64,000 nt of DNA from G964291335 sp964291335 (GCA_964291335.2 OZ219748.1:1922001-1986000); one strand, 5' to 3'. Positions 47,783-57,729 are shown, numbered from the stretch's first letter. Program-made: numbers and translations. Notes: a model not told the origin generated them from the letters alone.

Positions 47783-48721
47783 ATGCTGCTGGATAATTTG
47801 GTTGAAACGATTGAAACCCTCAAGGGGCGGATTTCAGCCCACCGGGAGAGCCTGAGGCAGAACGAATTCCGAACCCGCGTGGCGTTAATAGACCCCTTAT
47901 TGCAGGCGCTGGGGTGGGATGTATCCGACCCGTCTCTGGTAACGCCTGAGTACGACGTCAACGGGCGTCGGGCTGATTACGCCTTGCTGGAGCTGGGGAA
48001 TGCAGCCCTGCCGGCGGCGACCCTGGAAGCCAAGAAACTCAATGAGCCGCTGGAGTCTTACCAGATGCAAATGCTGAACTATTCTAATTTTGGCGGCATC
48101 AGGTACGCCGGGCTGACCAATGGCGACCGCTGGGATCTGTATGAAATATTCAGGGTCGGCACACTGGAAGAACGGCGCATTCTGAACGTGTCCATATCCC
48201 AGAACCCCGCGCCTCAACTCGCCCTTAAATTGCTGCTGCTGTGGCGGCCCAACCTGGCAACCGGAACCCCAAAGCCGGCTGAAACGCCAATTCTGCCCGT
48301 ACCTGCTCCTGAACCGACAAAAGACAATAACCTGCCACCACCTCCAGAAGGTTGGATTTCCATCAAGGATTTGGACCCCGGAAAAACCAGACAAACCCCT
48401 TCCACCATACGGTTTCCCAACGGACAAGAAGCGCAACTCCGCTATTGGAACAGCGTCCTGCTGGAAACCGCGGAATACCTGATTCGGAACGGCCTGCTAA
48501 CCCCCAATCGATGCCCCGTGCCAGTTCCTAAAGGTACGCGTTATATTGTCCACCACGAAGCCGTTCACTCCAACAAAAGGGGTTTTACAGACGCCCGCAA
48601 GTTATCAAACGGCCTTTTCTGTGAAGTGAACACAAACCCGTCGCAATTGCTTGCATATACCAAAGCCCTGCTGGCGCACTGCGGCCAGAACCCGGCAGAT
48701 TTTTACGTTAAGCCGGGCTGA
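47783..48721 (+). CDS. HsdR-N-like PD-(D/E)xK nuclease domain protein
   Basis: 312 residues. The first 150 resemble the N-terminal nuclease domain of type I restriction enzymes: Ile-Asp-Pro-Leu-Leu-Gln-Ala-Leu-Gly-Trp-Asp, Glu-Tyr-Asp-Val-Asn-Gly-Arg-Arg-Ala-Asp-Tyr-Ala-Leu, then Leu-Glu-Ala-Lys-Lys, which gives a D...ExK site. A Pro-rich linker (about 173-195) leads to a distinct C-terminal domain with His-His-Glu-Ala-Val-His. No helicase, methylase or specificity gene is near, so it is a solitary nuclease. AAGGAGG precedes ATG 47783. GC is lower than in its neighbours. Confidence 0.75.
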   Translation: MLLDNLVETIETLKGRISAHRESLRQNEFRTRVALIDPLLQALGWDVSDPSLVTPEYDVNGRRADYALLELGNAALPAATLEAKKLNEPLESYQMQMLNYSNFGGIRYAGLTNGDRWDLYEIFRVGTLEERRILNVSISQNPAPQLALKLLLLWRPNLATGTPKPAETPILPVPAPEPTKDNNLPPPPEGWISIKDLDPGKTRQTPSTIRFPNGQEAQLRYWNSVLLETAEYLIRNGLLTPNRCPVPVPKGTRYIVHHEAVHSNKRGFTDARKLSNGLFCEVNTNPSQLLAYTKALLAHCGQNPADFYVKPG

Positions 48722-48787
48722 CCGACAGTATTCCGGCGCGGTAAAGCCTTTTGCCCGGCAGCGGCGCCGGTCTCCGGGCTGGGTCGG

Positions 48788-49411
48788 TTACCTGGCTGGG
48801 GAGCTGACGACGTTTTCCGGCAGGCAGCCGTCCGCCGGGGCGAACCAGCGGCTGAAACTGGTTGCCGGCGTCCGGCGGGCGCGGGCAACTTCGCCGGGGA
48901 ACCCAATCAACAGCATTGTTACCAGGTCCCAGGACTCCTCGGCGCCCACGGCGGCGTTCAATTCCCGGTGGCGGGTAACGCCCCCCGTCTCCCAGGTAAC
49001 TGCCAGCCCTTCCGCAGCCCCGGCCAGAGAGATATTCTGGGCTGCGCAGCAGACGGCGGCATAGTTCTCTTTGGTGGTTTCAGCGTCGGCGCCGGGAACG
49101 CAATATACGCATATCACATAAGGCGGGGACAGCACTTTGGCCCGGCCGGCTGCCGCCCGCCTTTCATTTCCGGTACGCTCCATAATTGCCTCACCGCCCA
49201 GGTCGGCTACCCGGGCGCGGGCCAGGCTGCCCTTCTCCAGAATGGCAAACCGCCAGGGTTCGGTAAGCCGGTGGTTGGGCGCCCAAACGGCGGCGTCCAG
49301 CATCCGCTCGATTGCCGACTTGCTGACCGGCCGGTCGGCAAAGTTCCACGACATTCGCCGGCTGTAGATTGCATGGTACAGGCTGGGGTATCGGGCAGAT
49401 TGGTTGGGCAT
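48788..49411 (-). CDS. nitroreductase family protein
   Basis: A 207-residue FMN-dependent nitroreductase-fold protein. Ser-Arg-Arg-Met-Ser-Trp-Asn-Phe near the start and Trp-Ala-Pro-Asn-His-Arg-Leu-Thr-Glu-Pro-Trp-Arg-Phe are the FMN-phosphate and ring contacts. Ala-Ala-Gln-Asn-Ile-Ser-Leu-Ala-Gly-Ala-Ala-Glu-Gly-Leu follows. ATG 49411 is preceded by GGAGGAGG. Substrate unknown. Confidence 0.87.
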   Translation of the reverse strand: MPNQSARYPSLYHAIYSRRMSWNFADRPVSKSAIERMLDAAVWAPNHRLTEPWRFAILEKGSLARARVADLGGEAIMERTGNERRAAAGRAKVLSPPYVICVYCVPGADAETTKENYAAVCCAAQNISLAGAAEGLAVTWETGGVTRHRELNAAVGAEESWDLVTMLLIGFPGEVARARRTPATSFSRWFAPADGCLPENVVSSPAR

Positions 49412-49439
49412 AATATATTCCTCCTCCAATAGCTGCGCC

Positions 49440-49976
49440 TCAGGCGCCAATTGAATCGGCAGGCGGGCAATCTCCGGTCTGGCCGCCGGCGTCCGGCAGG
49501 TCCAGCTGCTCAATCAGGTCCCGGAAAGCCGGGGGAATCGGCGGCCCCGGCAGGGCTGCGTCCGGGTTTTCAGCGCTCCTCCGGTTTCCGCCGGACACGG
49601 CGAACTCCCCATCCATGAAAACCGGAAGCCCCATATGGATTGCCAGGCCCAGGGCCGCCGCAGTATCAACCTGGGCGTCCCGCATCCCATGGGGCGTAAT
49701 CAGCCGAACCACACCGGTTACACCCCCGTTTTCGTCCAACGCTTTCAAGACAATGTGGCTGATGTCGCCGCCCATTGCCTGCGCCACTTTCAGGGCCAGG
49801 TGGTGATGCGGGCAATGGTCGGTGGCCAGCCCGCGCAGTTCCACGGCCAAAAGACGGGCCTGCTCCAGTGAAATATGCACCACATACGCCGATTTGCCGT
49901 CTTTCAGCCTTAACAGCAATTCACCGCGCCAACCATCCTCAGCCTTGCGAACCTGGTACGGAAAAACAGGAACCAT
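49440..49976 (-). CDS. bifunctional nuclease (DUF151/BFN) family protein
   Basis: About 178 residues with the DUF151 layout: Val-Val-His-Ile-Ser-Leu-Glu-Gln-Ala-Arg-Leu-Leu-Ala-Val-Glu-Leu, a His-rich turn (His-Cys-Pro-His-His-His), then Asp-Ala-Gln-Val-Asp-Thr-Ala-Ala-Ala-Leu-Gly-Leu-Ala-Ile-His in place of the usual Asp-Ala-Arg-Pro-Ser-Asp-Ala. The C-terminal 40 residues are Pro-rich. ATG 49976 has GGAGGG upstream; that site overlaps an ATG at 49988. It is driven by a near-consensus promoter at 50144-50171. Confidence 0.72.
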   Translation of the reverse strand: MVPVFPYQVRKAEDGWRGELLLRLKDGKSAYVVHISLEQARLLAVELRGLATDHCPHHHLALKVAQAMGGDISHIVLKALDENGGVTGVVRLITPHGMRDAQVDTAAALGLAIHMGLPVFMDGEFAVSGGNRRSAENPDAALPGPPIPPAFRDLIEQLDLPDAGGQTGDCPPADSIGA

Positions 49977-50477
49977 GCCACCCTCCATTCATCGGTTTAA
50001 TCACTGCGGGAATACCGGGCAGGCCACGGGGCTTTTCAACCACCCTCAATTCCCGCTCCGGGCGCCAGGCCAGCCCGGGCAGCCGGGCAGCGCATCCTCC
50101 ACCAGTGATTGGCTGCCGCAAACTGAAAATAATGTCGGAAATGATTATATAGTATATATCAACATTGTCAACTAATAATGTAATGATTGTTTTAATTTCA
50201 GTATCTACTTATATCAATGATAATAGCGCATTATTTTTTGCCTTGCCAAAAACCGGTGAACCCGGCAGGGCAGGCAGTATCGCTTTAACCGGGCAGAAAA
50301 AAATAAAAGGCTTGCCAACCATCAACCATTCAAGGAAGGCAGCGCAGCCCCCGAATACCGGTTTCCCGCCGGTTTGACAGCCGACCGGGGCCGGGTTAGG
50401 CTAACCCCCGGCCCTTTGCCAACGGCCCGGAACCCCACCTAACTTAACCCGGCAGCCCGCGATAAGGAAGAACTTTT
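49977..50477. other. intergenic region with AT-rich island
   Basis: 50120-50245 is unusually AT-rich for this genome and contains the strongest promoter of the window, on the minus strand. I see no gene in the rest. Confidence 0.6.
50144..50171 (-). promoter_or_regulatory. near-consensus sigma70 promoter
   Basis: Minus strand TTGACA (50171-50166), 16 bases, TATAAT (50149-50144), both hexamers exact. The leader to ATG 49976 would be about 160 bases. Confidence 0.75.
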
Positions 50478-51539
50478 ATGACTACCCCTTCCAGCAGAAA
50501 AATCGCCGTCGTCGGCGCCGGCGGCACTGGCAGCGTCATCGGCGGCATGCTGACCGCCGCCGGCCACGATGTGGTAATCATCGACCAGTGGGGCGCCCAC
50601 GTTGCGGCCATGCAGGCCCATGGCCTGCATATGTCCATCGCCGGCGAAGAGTTCACCTCGCCGGTGCGGGCCATGCATCTGTACGAGGTATGCACCCTGG
50701 AAGAAGCTTTCGATTTTGTGTTTCTGGCCGGCAAATCTTACGATACCCTGTGGCTGACCCAGCTGATTCTGCCCTACCTGAAGGACGACGGGGCGCTGGT
50801 TTCGGCGCAGAACAGCCTGAACGACGAGTGGCTTGCGCCGCTGGTTGGCCCGGCCCGGGCTGTCGGCTGCGTGCTGACTATGTCGTCGGAGGTTTTCGAG
50901 CCGGGCCATCTGAAGCGCAACACGGCCATGGACCGTACCACTTTTGTGCTGGGCGAACTGCACGGGCGGATTACCCCCCGGCTGCAAGAGCTGCAAGCCA
51001 TTTTAAGCGCCGCCGGCAAAACGGAGTTGACCACCAATCTGTGGGGGGCCCGCTGGGCAAAGCTGGTGTTCAACTGCATCGTGGCCCCGGTGTGCGCCCT
51101 GGCCGGCATAGGGCCGGCCCGCCTGACCGAAGCGCCGGAGCGGGTGCGGGTGTGCCTGGCGCTGGGCCGGGAGGCGCTCCTGGTGGGGCAGGCCCAGGGC
51201 TACCACATGGAGCCGGTTTTCGGCCTTTCCATGCCCGAGGCCGCCGCCTCGCCGGAAGCCCTGGTGTCCCACCTGGTCAAGGCATCCCGGGCCGAGGGGC
51301 GGGAGGCGCGTTCCTTTTTTCACCAGGACATCCTGAAGGGGCGCCGCACGGAGGTGGATTACATCAATGGCCTGGTGGCCCGCAAAGGACGGGAAAGCGG
51401 CGTACCTACGCCGATGAACGCGGCGGCAGTAACCATGGTTAAGCGGCTGGAACGGGGCGAAATGGGCCCGGCTCCGGAAAACGTGGCGGCGCTGGAACGG
51501 TTGGCTCTGACCCCGGCAATCCCCGGTTCCGCACCCTGA
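50478..51539 (+). CDS. ketopantoate reductase (ApbA/PanE) family protein
   Basis: A 353-residue NADP-dependent 2-dehydropantoate 2-reductase-like enzyme. The Rossmann loop is Val-Val-Gly-Ala-Gly-Gly-Thr-Gly-Ser-Val-Ile-Gly-Gly. Ala-Gly-Lys-Ser-Tyr-Asp-Thr (catalytic Lys region), Gln-Asn-Ser-Leu-Asn-Asp-Glu and Trp-Ala-Lys-Leu-Val-Phe-Asn-Cys fit the family. Ser-x-x-Gln-Asp follows as His-Gln-Asp-Ile-Leu-Lys-Gly-Arg-Arg-Thr-Glu-Val-Asp-Tyr. AAGGAAG precedes ATG 50478. It may make pantoate or act on another 2-keto acid. Confidence 0.85.
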   Translation: MTTPSSRKIAVVGAGGTGSVIGGMLTAAGHDVVIIDQWGAHVAAMQAHGLHMSIAGEEFTSPVRAMHLYEVCTLEEAFDFVFLAGKSYDTLWLTQLILPYLKDDGALVSAQNSLNDEWLAPLVGPARAVGCVLTMSSEVFEPGHLKRNTAMDRTTFVLGELHGRITPRLQELQAILSAAGKTELTTNLWGARWAKLVFNCIVAPVCALAGIGPARLTEAPERVRVCLALGREALLVGQAQGYHMEPVFGLSMPEAAASPEALVSHLVKASRAEGREARSFFHQDILKGRRTEVDYINGLVARKGRESGVPTPMNAAAVTMVKRLERGEMGPAPENVAALERLALTPAIPGSAP

Positions 51540-51694
51540 ACCGGCCGCCGATGCAGCGGGCAAAAAGGTTGACCGGCCGGCCGCCTCTTGAAGGCCAGGG
51601 TTATGCCCCACCGCCATCAGAGCGGTTCCGCCCTATACTTGTTCAATAAAGCCGGCCGATTTCCGAAAGGCCGGTTACCCGGCGGGCCGGCCGG

Positions 51695-51724
51695 TTGCAA
51701 CCGGCCGCCCTTTGCAGTTAAAAT
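51695..51724 (+). promoter_or_regulatory. promoter of the second Thr/Pro-repeat gene
   Basis: TTGCAA (51695-51700), 18 bases, TAAAAT (51719-51724). The surrounding CCGGCC...CCCTTT resembles the first gene's promoter at 43153-43180. Confidence 0.5.
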
Positions 51725-51804
51725 TGTCGCTGTTTCTGGTTGGCTGGGCGGGCTGCTTAACCACCCCGGCCCTTTAACCTTAATTATTAGAGCAGGCGGA
51801 GACG

Positions 51805-51897
51805 ATGATGACAGACCAGAGCGAGGCAGGTACGCTTGCTACTGCTACCCCCCCCCCCCCCCCCCCCCCCCCCGAGTTTCCGGGACTGGAGGGGTGA
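51805..51897 (+). other. out-of-frame leader of the second Thr/Pro-repeat gene
   Basis: From ATG 51805 (GGCGGAG upstream) the frame reads Met-Met-Thr-Asp-Gln-Ser-Glu-Ala, Thr-Ala-Thr, eight Pro, Glu-Phe-Pro-Gly-Leu-Glu-Gly and stops at TGA 51895-51897. That stop overlaps ATG 51897 (TGATG). One more C in the tract would fuse this leader to the large downstream frame, exactly as in the first gene. Confidence 0.75.
51848..51873 (+). repeat. homopolymer C26 tract
   Basis: 26 consecutive C, 43 bases after ATG 51805. The equivalent tract in the first gene has 27. The single-base difference puts this copy out of frame. Confidence 0.85.
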
Positions 51898-54821
51898 TGC
51901 GGCGTTTCAGGCAAATAAAACGAAGCCGGCTTAAGCTGGGGTTGCTGCTGGGGCTGCTGGCGCTGGGCTTGTCGGTCCTTCTGCCCCTGTCCCAGCCGGA
52001 GACCCTGCACGCCCAGTCCAGCCGCGACGCCACTATTTGGATTAATACGGCCACCGGCATGCCCTATCGGGTGTCTGATCAGGCCGATGGTTACCAGGTG
52101 GGTTTATCGGATGCACAGATATTCGTCACCGTCCCGCGGGACCAGCCATTGGTTCGGCTGCGCTTTTTCGGCGGCTTTGCGTCTGGTGGAGAATCAGTAG
52201 AGCAGACCAGAACGCTGCCGCGCGGGACGCACACTGTGTCCGGCCCTACTGCTACTTCAAATGTCTCCTACAGCGTGACGGTGCACGTGATTTCGGCTCC
52301 CCATGTCAGCATTAACATTAATCTAGTTACTGCCGGTATAGATTCAGTAACAACAGTTGCTGAAGGTTTCCGGATCACCCGGGATTCGAGCTCCGAGGCG
52401 ACCGTTACCGTGCCGCCCGGCCTCTGGGCCGCCGCCCGGGTGCGCCTGTACGGGGGTCTCCTCGTGCCCCGAAACGAAACGGCAGTGGTCGGTTCGAACA
52501 CCTTCTCAGGCGGAACAATCCGCGGCAGTAGTTACTCTATAACGGTAAATGTGAAGGCGGCGCCGCTGCTGACATCAAGCGCGGACAATAACCTGACTGT
52601 GCCCTTCGGCAGCAGCACAGCGCTGGCCTGTTACAACCTGACTTCCGCCAGGCACAAGGGCGTAACTTACCTGGAAACCCGGCAAGGCATGACGGAGGTT
52701 ACCGCCAACGCGGCGCTGGACAACCGGCTCACCGGCGTTTTTGTAAGCAGCAGCACGCCCGGTATCTCCACCGGGCGGGGCGTCAACCTGAGCCCCTGCG
52801 TCAACCTCGGCGCCGGAACCCACACGGTCACCTGGAGCTGGCACGGGCCCGGCGGCCCCAACCCGGCGACGGGAAACCTGGAGGCCAGAACCTCCACCAC
52901 CTTCACGGTGAGCGCCACGCCGCCGGACGCTACCGTCAGACTTGGCCGCCAAAATGGCCTGCCGTATGCAGTGCAGGATACGGCCGCCGGTTTCCGGGTA
53001 ACCTATTCGGAAGCCGTAATAAATGTATCTGCGCCGCCGGGCACTACCTCCTTCCGGCTGCGGCTGCACGTGAGCGCTCCGGGCGCCGAACCCGTGTACC
53101 GCTATGTGACGGCGCCGCTTGGCTCCAGCGTCCGCACCGGCCAACTGGCCGACACCAGTTTTGGTTACAGATTGACAATCAACGTGAATGCGGAGGCCAC
53201 CAACACGCCGACGCCGACGCACACCCCCACGCCAACCAATACGCCCACCGATACGCCTACCCCTACCAATACGCCAACGGACACACCTACGCCGACCAGT
53301 ACCCCGACCGATACCCCGACGCCCACCAATACCCCGACCGATACGCCGACGCCCACCAATACCCCGACCGATACCCCGACGGCAGCGCCGACCGACACGC
53401 CGACCCCGACGGCAACCCCGACCGATACGCCGACGCCGACGCCCACGCCGACGGGAACGCTGACGCCGACCGCAACCAGCACGCCGACGGCAACGCCCAC
53501 CGATACGCCCACGCCCACCAATACCCCGACGGCAACGCCTACCGATACGCCCACGCCCACCAATACCCCGACGGCAACGCCTACCGACACGCCCACGCCC
53601 ACCAGCATGCCTACCGACACGCCCACGCCCACCAGCACGCCGAACCCGCAGTCCATCGCCAGCGGCGCCGGGACGGAAGCAGACCCGTACATCATCCGGG
53701 CGGCGAACCAGGATATCGAGGCGGCGGCGGTCTTCAACGAACGGGTGGCGGCCGATGGGGGCAGCCTGGTGGCGACCTGGTTCCGCTTTGACCTGACCGA
53801 GCCGATGGCCGGGCGGTTTGGCGCCAGCATAATGACCGAACCGACGGGCCACGACATCGATACCCATTTCCGGGCGTACAACGCCGCGGACGCGGAGCTG
53901 GCGAAGATTTCGTTGGTACGCCCGGAGACGCCGCAGATGCTGAAGACCGACGAACTGACCGGGGTGAGCTACCTGACGCTCCGGCTGGAGGATTGGGATC
54001 AGCCGAAGGTAACCAGTGTGAAGGTGCGTTTCACCACGCAGCCGCCGGCGACGCCGACGCCGACGCCCACCAATACGCCCACGCCTACGCCCACCAATAC
54101 GCCGACCCCTACCAATACGCCCACACCGACCAATACGCCCACGCCGACACCGACGGCAACCAGTACGCCCACGCCGCCGCCTATAGTAGTTCGGAGCGCC
54201 TCGGCGCGTCGGGCGGCAACCCCGACGCCGACCCGCCGGGTGGTGCGCTCTGCAACCAGCACGCCCACGGCAACGCTGCCGCCCACCGCAACCAGCACGC
54301 CGCCGCCGACGGCCATGCCCACAGTGGCGCTGGCGACGCCGACAGCGACCACGCCGGCCATGCCCACCGCTACGGCTACGCCGACAATGCCGCTGGCCGC
54401 AATGCTGCGGACGCCGACGGCTACCCGGCGGGCAATACCCACCAGCACGCCGCTCCCGGTGGTAATGCGGACGCCAACGGCAACGGCAACCCCGCCGCCG
54501 ACCGCCACCGCCACGGCGATGCCGACCAGCCGGCCCAGTCCGACGGCTACCGCAACGGCCGTCCCGCTGCTGCCGGACAGTTCCCTGGACGCAGTGCGCC
54601 CGGCGGCCACAATCACGACGGCCGCTCCGGCCATGGCCGCCGCCGACCCGACGGCCACGCCAGTACCGCCGCCGCCCACGGCGACGGCCACGCCGCTACC
54701 GCCGGCCCCGGCTCCGCCGGCAGAAGCGAGCGGCATCAACTGGCTGCTGTGGTTAATAATCGGGCTGGTGGTGGCAGTGGTAATTGCCGTCGGGGTGTAC
54801 CTGTACCGGCGGCGGCGCTAG
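51897..54821 (+). CDS. phase-variable Thr/Pro-repeat surface protein, frameshifted copy (26 C) with restart
   Basis: 974 residues from ATG 51897, which overlaps the leader's stop and has GGAGGGG just upstream. A basic n-region (Arg-Arg-Phe-Arg-Gln-Ile-Lys-Arg) and hydrophobic core end at His-Ala-Gln. Outside are two or three related beta modules (each with Gly-Met/Leu-Pro-Tyr-x-Val), a Cys-containing module, Thr/Pro linkers, the roughly 130-residue cassette at about 53650-54040 shared with the first protein, more linker, and a C-terminal transmembrane helix with Tyr-Arg-Arg-Arg-Arg. With 27 C the start would move to 51805. Whether the short form is made in useful amounts is inference. Confidence 0.75.
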   Translation: MRRFRQIKRSRLKLGLLLGLLALGLSVLLPLSQPETLHAQSSRDATIWINTATGMPYRVSDQADGYQVGLSDAQIFVTVPRDQPLVRLRFFGGFASGGESVEQTRTLPRGTHTVSGPTATSNVSYSVTVHVISAPHVSININLVTAGIDSVTTVAEGFRITRDSSSEATVTVPPGLWAAARVRLYGGLLVPRNETAVVGSNTFSGGTIRGSSYSITVNVKAAPLLTSSADNNLTVPFGSSTALACYNLTSARHKGVTYLETRQGMTEVTANAALDNRLTGVFVSSSTPGISTGRGVNLSPCVNLGAGTHTVTWSWHGPGGPNPATGNLEARTSTTFTVSATPPDATVRLGRQNGLPYAVQDTAAGFRVTYSEAVINVSAPPGTTSFRLRLHVSAPGAEPVYRYVTAPLGSSVRTGQLADTSFGYRLTINVNAEATNTPTPTHTPTPTNTPTDTPTPTNTPTDTPTPTSTPTDTPTPTNTPTDTPTPTNTPTDTPTAAPTDTPTPTATPTDTPTPTPTPTGTLTPTATSTPTATPTDTPTPTNTPTATPTDTPTPTNTPTATPTDTPTPTSMPTDTPTPTSTPNPQSIASGAGTEADPYIIRAANQDIEAAAVFNERVAADGGSLVATWFRFDLTEPMAGRFGASIMTEPTGHDIDTHFRAYNAADAELAKISLVRPETPQMLKTDELTGVSYLTLRLEDWDQPKVTSVKVRFTTQPPATPTPTPTNTPTPTPTNTPTPTNTPTPTNTPTPTPTATSTPTPPPIVVRSASARRAATPTPTRRVVRSATSTPTATLPPTATSTPPPTAMPTVALATPTATTPAMPTATATPTMPLAAMLRTPTATRRAIPTSTPLPVVMRTPTATATPPPTATATAMPTSRPSPTATATAVPLLPDSSLDAVRPAATITTAAPAMAAADPTATPVPPPPTATATPLPPAPAPPAEASGINWLLWLIIGLVVAVVIAVGVYLYRRRR

Positions 54822-54879
54822 GACTGGCCGGCTGATTGGCCGTCAGATACACTACGCCGCTGCGCTTCTGCGCGGTCAG

Positions 54880-54917
54880 GCAAGGGCGGGGCGGTGAATT
54901 CACCGCCCCGCCCTTGC
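54880..54917. terminator. perfect 38-bp palindrome between convergent genes
   Basis: 19-base arms with GAATTC at the centre and no mismatch, between the stop at 54821 (plus) and the stop at 54966 (minus). Probably a bidirectional terminator, although no T run follows. Confidence 0.65.
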
Positions 54918-54965
54918 TTGGCAATGCTGCCGTAATTCGGCCGGGTTGAGGCTTTCGGCAGCCGT

Positions 54966-55634
54966 TTATACCGGCCAGCCTTCCAGGTTATAGGCCATAT
55001 CCCAGAACCGGTACTCGAACCGCAGGCTGGTCAGGTAGGCCCGCCCCATAGCGGTCAACTCTGCCGGCCCGGCCTGGTCGCCCAGCCGGTTCGCCAGGCT
55101 GCGGATAGCATCGGCCAGCTTGGCGAACTCCGGAGCCGCATACATCTCAATCCACCTGGCATACCGGGGGGCGGCGGCCGGCTTGCCCCGGCGGGCCAGG
55201 TGGTCGCCAATTTCCCAGTAGCCCCATTGACAGGGGAGGAGCGCCGCGACCAATTCGGCAAAGCTGCCCTGATGCGCCACCGCCAGCAAAAAGGAGGTGT
55301 AAGCCACCGTGGTAGGCGCAGCAACGGTAGCTTCCAGCTCCTCCGGGGTTATACCGAACTCGGCGCAGTAGCTGCGATGCAGGCCCATCTCTACGTTCAG
55401 CGTCTCGTCCAGCAGCCGGGCAAACCAGGCCATGGTTGCCGGTTCCGGCGCCCGGGCCGAAGCCAGCGCCAGCGCCCGGCTGTAATCCACCAGGTAAACG
55501 TAGTCCTGCAGCACGTAATGCCTGAACTTGGCCACCTCCAGCGTTCCATCCCCCACGCCGGTTACAAAGGGGTGAGCCAGAATAGCCTGGCGAACCGGCA
55601 GCGCCGGTTGTTCAATAGCAGCAGTGAAAGACAT
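54966..55634 (-). CDS. tenA: TenA family thiaminase II
   Basis: A 222-residue all-helical TenA protein, which hydrolyses aminopyrimidine in thiamin salvage. The catalytic Cys is in Leu-Leu-Pro-Cys-Gln-Trp-Gly-Tyr-Trp-Glu-Ile-Gly, and Tyr-Val-Leu-Gln-Asp-Tyr-Val-Tyr-Leu and Phe-Trp-Asp-Met-Ala-Tyr supply substrate-site residues. ATG 55634 has a G-rich ribosome site. No TPP riboswitch is apparent upstream and no other thiamin gene is adjacent. Confidence 0.9.
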   Translation of the reverse strand: MSFTAAIEQPALPVRQAILAHPFVTGVGDGTLEVAKFRHYVLQDYVYLVDYSRALALASARAPEPATMAWFARLLDETLNVEMGLHRSYCAEFGITPEELEATVAAPTTVAYTSFLLAVAHQGSFAELVAALLPCQWGYWEIGDHLARRGKPAAAPRYARWIEMYAAPEFAKLADAIRSLANRLGDQAGPAELTAMGRAYLTSLRFEYRFWDMAYNLEGWPV

Positions 55635-55823
55635 GGCAACCCCCCGGTCGCGTCCCGGAACTATCGGGCGGCCGGCCGGTTGCAATACCGGGCCGGCAAC
55701 CGCATATTAACTGAAGGTTGAACCCGGGTCAAACCCTCCGCCGACGGTTCCGCGGTTTGGAACCTTCGGTGGTTCCGGGTATCCTGTAATTGCCGGCGGA
55801 AGCAGAGGAGGAAGGCAGCATTG

Positions 55824-56471
55824 ATGGATTTATCGTCGGGTTATGCGGTAGTTGATCTGGAAACCACCGGGCTGGATTGCTGGGATGACCTGATTGTAGA
55901 AATCGGCGTTGCCGTGGCGCGGCCGGGGCAGCGGGTGGCAGTTGATTCGAGGCTGGTAGCCATTGACCGCCCTCTGCCCGCCCGGATTGGCCGACTTACC
56001 GGCATAACCGACCGGGACCTGGCGGCCCGGGGCCAGGCCATCGACGCCGCCCTGGAATGGTTCGTGGCGCGCACTGCCGGCTTGCCCCTGGTCGGCCATA
56101 ACATCATCCGGTTCGACCGGGCCTTTCTGCTGGAGGCAGCCCGGGTACACCGCCGGGCGGTGGCGGAGGGGCGCTGCCAGCGGCGGGTAATCGACGAGGT
56201 GGACGATTTACCTTTGCGGCGGTTCATCGACACGATGGGCCTGTATCGGGGTCACCAGCTGGGCAGCTACCCCGCTCCGGGCGAGCGGCATTGGGAATAC
56301 GTGCAGCGGGTGCTGGAGATTAAAGCACCCGGCCGGCGTTACAGCCTGTCGGCGGCCTGCGAAGCCCTGGGCATTTCCACCGCCCGGGTGCGGCCGCATC
56401 GGGCCCAGGGCGACGTGGTGCAGACCTGGAAGCTGTTCGAAAAGCTGCGCTGCCTGAACGGCCCGGAGTAG
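55824..56471 (+). CDS. DnaQ-like 3'-5' exonuclease
   Basis: A 215-residue DEDDh exonuclease. ExoI is Val-Val-Asp-Leu-Glu-Thr-Thr-Gly-Leu, ExoII Val-Gly-His-Asn-Ile-Ile-Arg-Phe-Asp, and ExoIII His-Arg-Ala-Gln-Gly-Asp with the His and Asp in place. The extra segment between ExoII and ExoIII (about 105-180) is longer than in the minimal epsilon subunit. GGAGGAAGG precedes ATG 55824. It could proofread or repair; there is no polymerase gene beside it. Confidence 0.87.
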   Translation: MDLSSGYAVVDLETTGLDCWDDLIVEIGVAVARPGQRVAVDSRLVAIDRPLPARIGRLTGITDRDLAARGQAIDAALEWFVARTAGLPLVGHNIIRFDRAFLLEAARVHRRAVAEGRCQRRVIDEVDDLPLRRFIDTMGLYRGHQLGSYPAPGERHWEYVQRVLEIKAPGRRYSLSAACEALGISTARVRPHRAQGDVVQTWKLFEKLRCLNGPE

Positions 56472-56532
56472 CTGCCCGAAGCCGGCCGACCCGGCGCGCG
56501 GAGGCTGCCGGCGGCTGAACCCGGGCCCGTCC

Positions 56533-57729
<1,197 letters not shown>

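Noticed and set aside
55635..55823. TPP riboswitch before tenA
   Set aside because: No CTGAGA/ACCTGA-type core pairing could be found on the minus strand.
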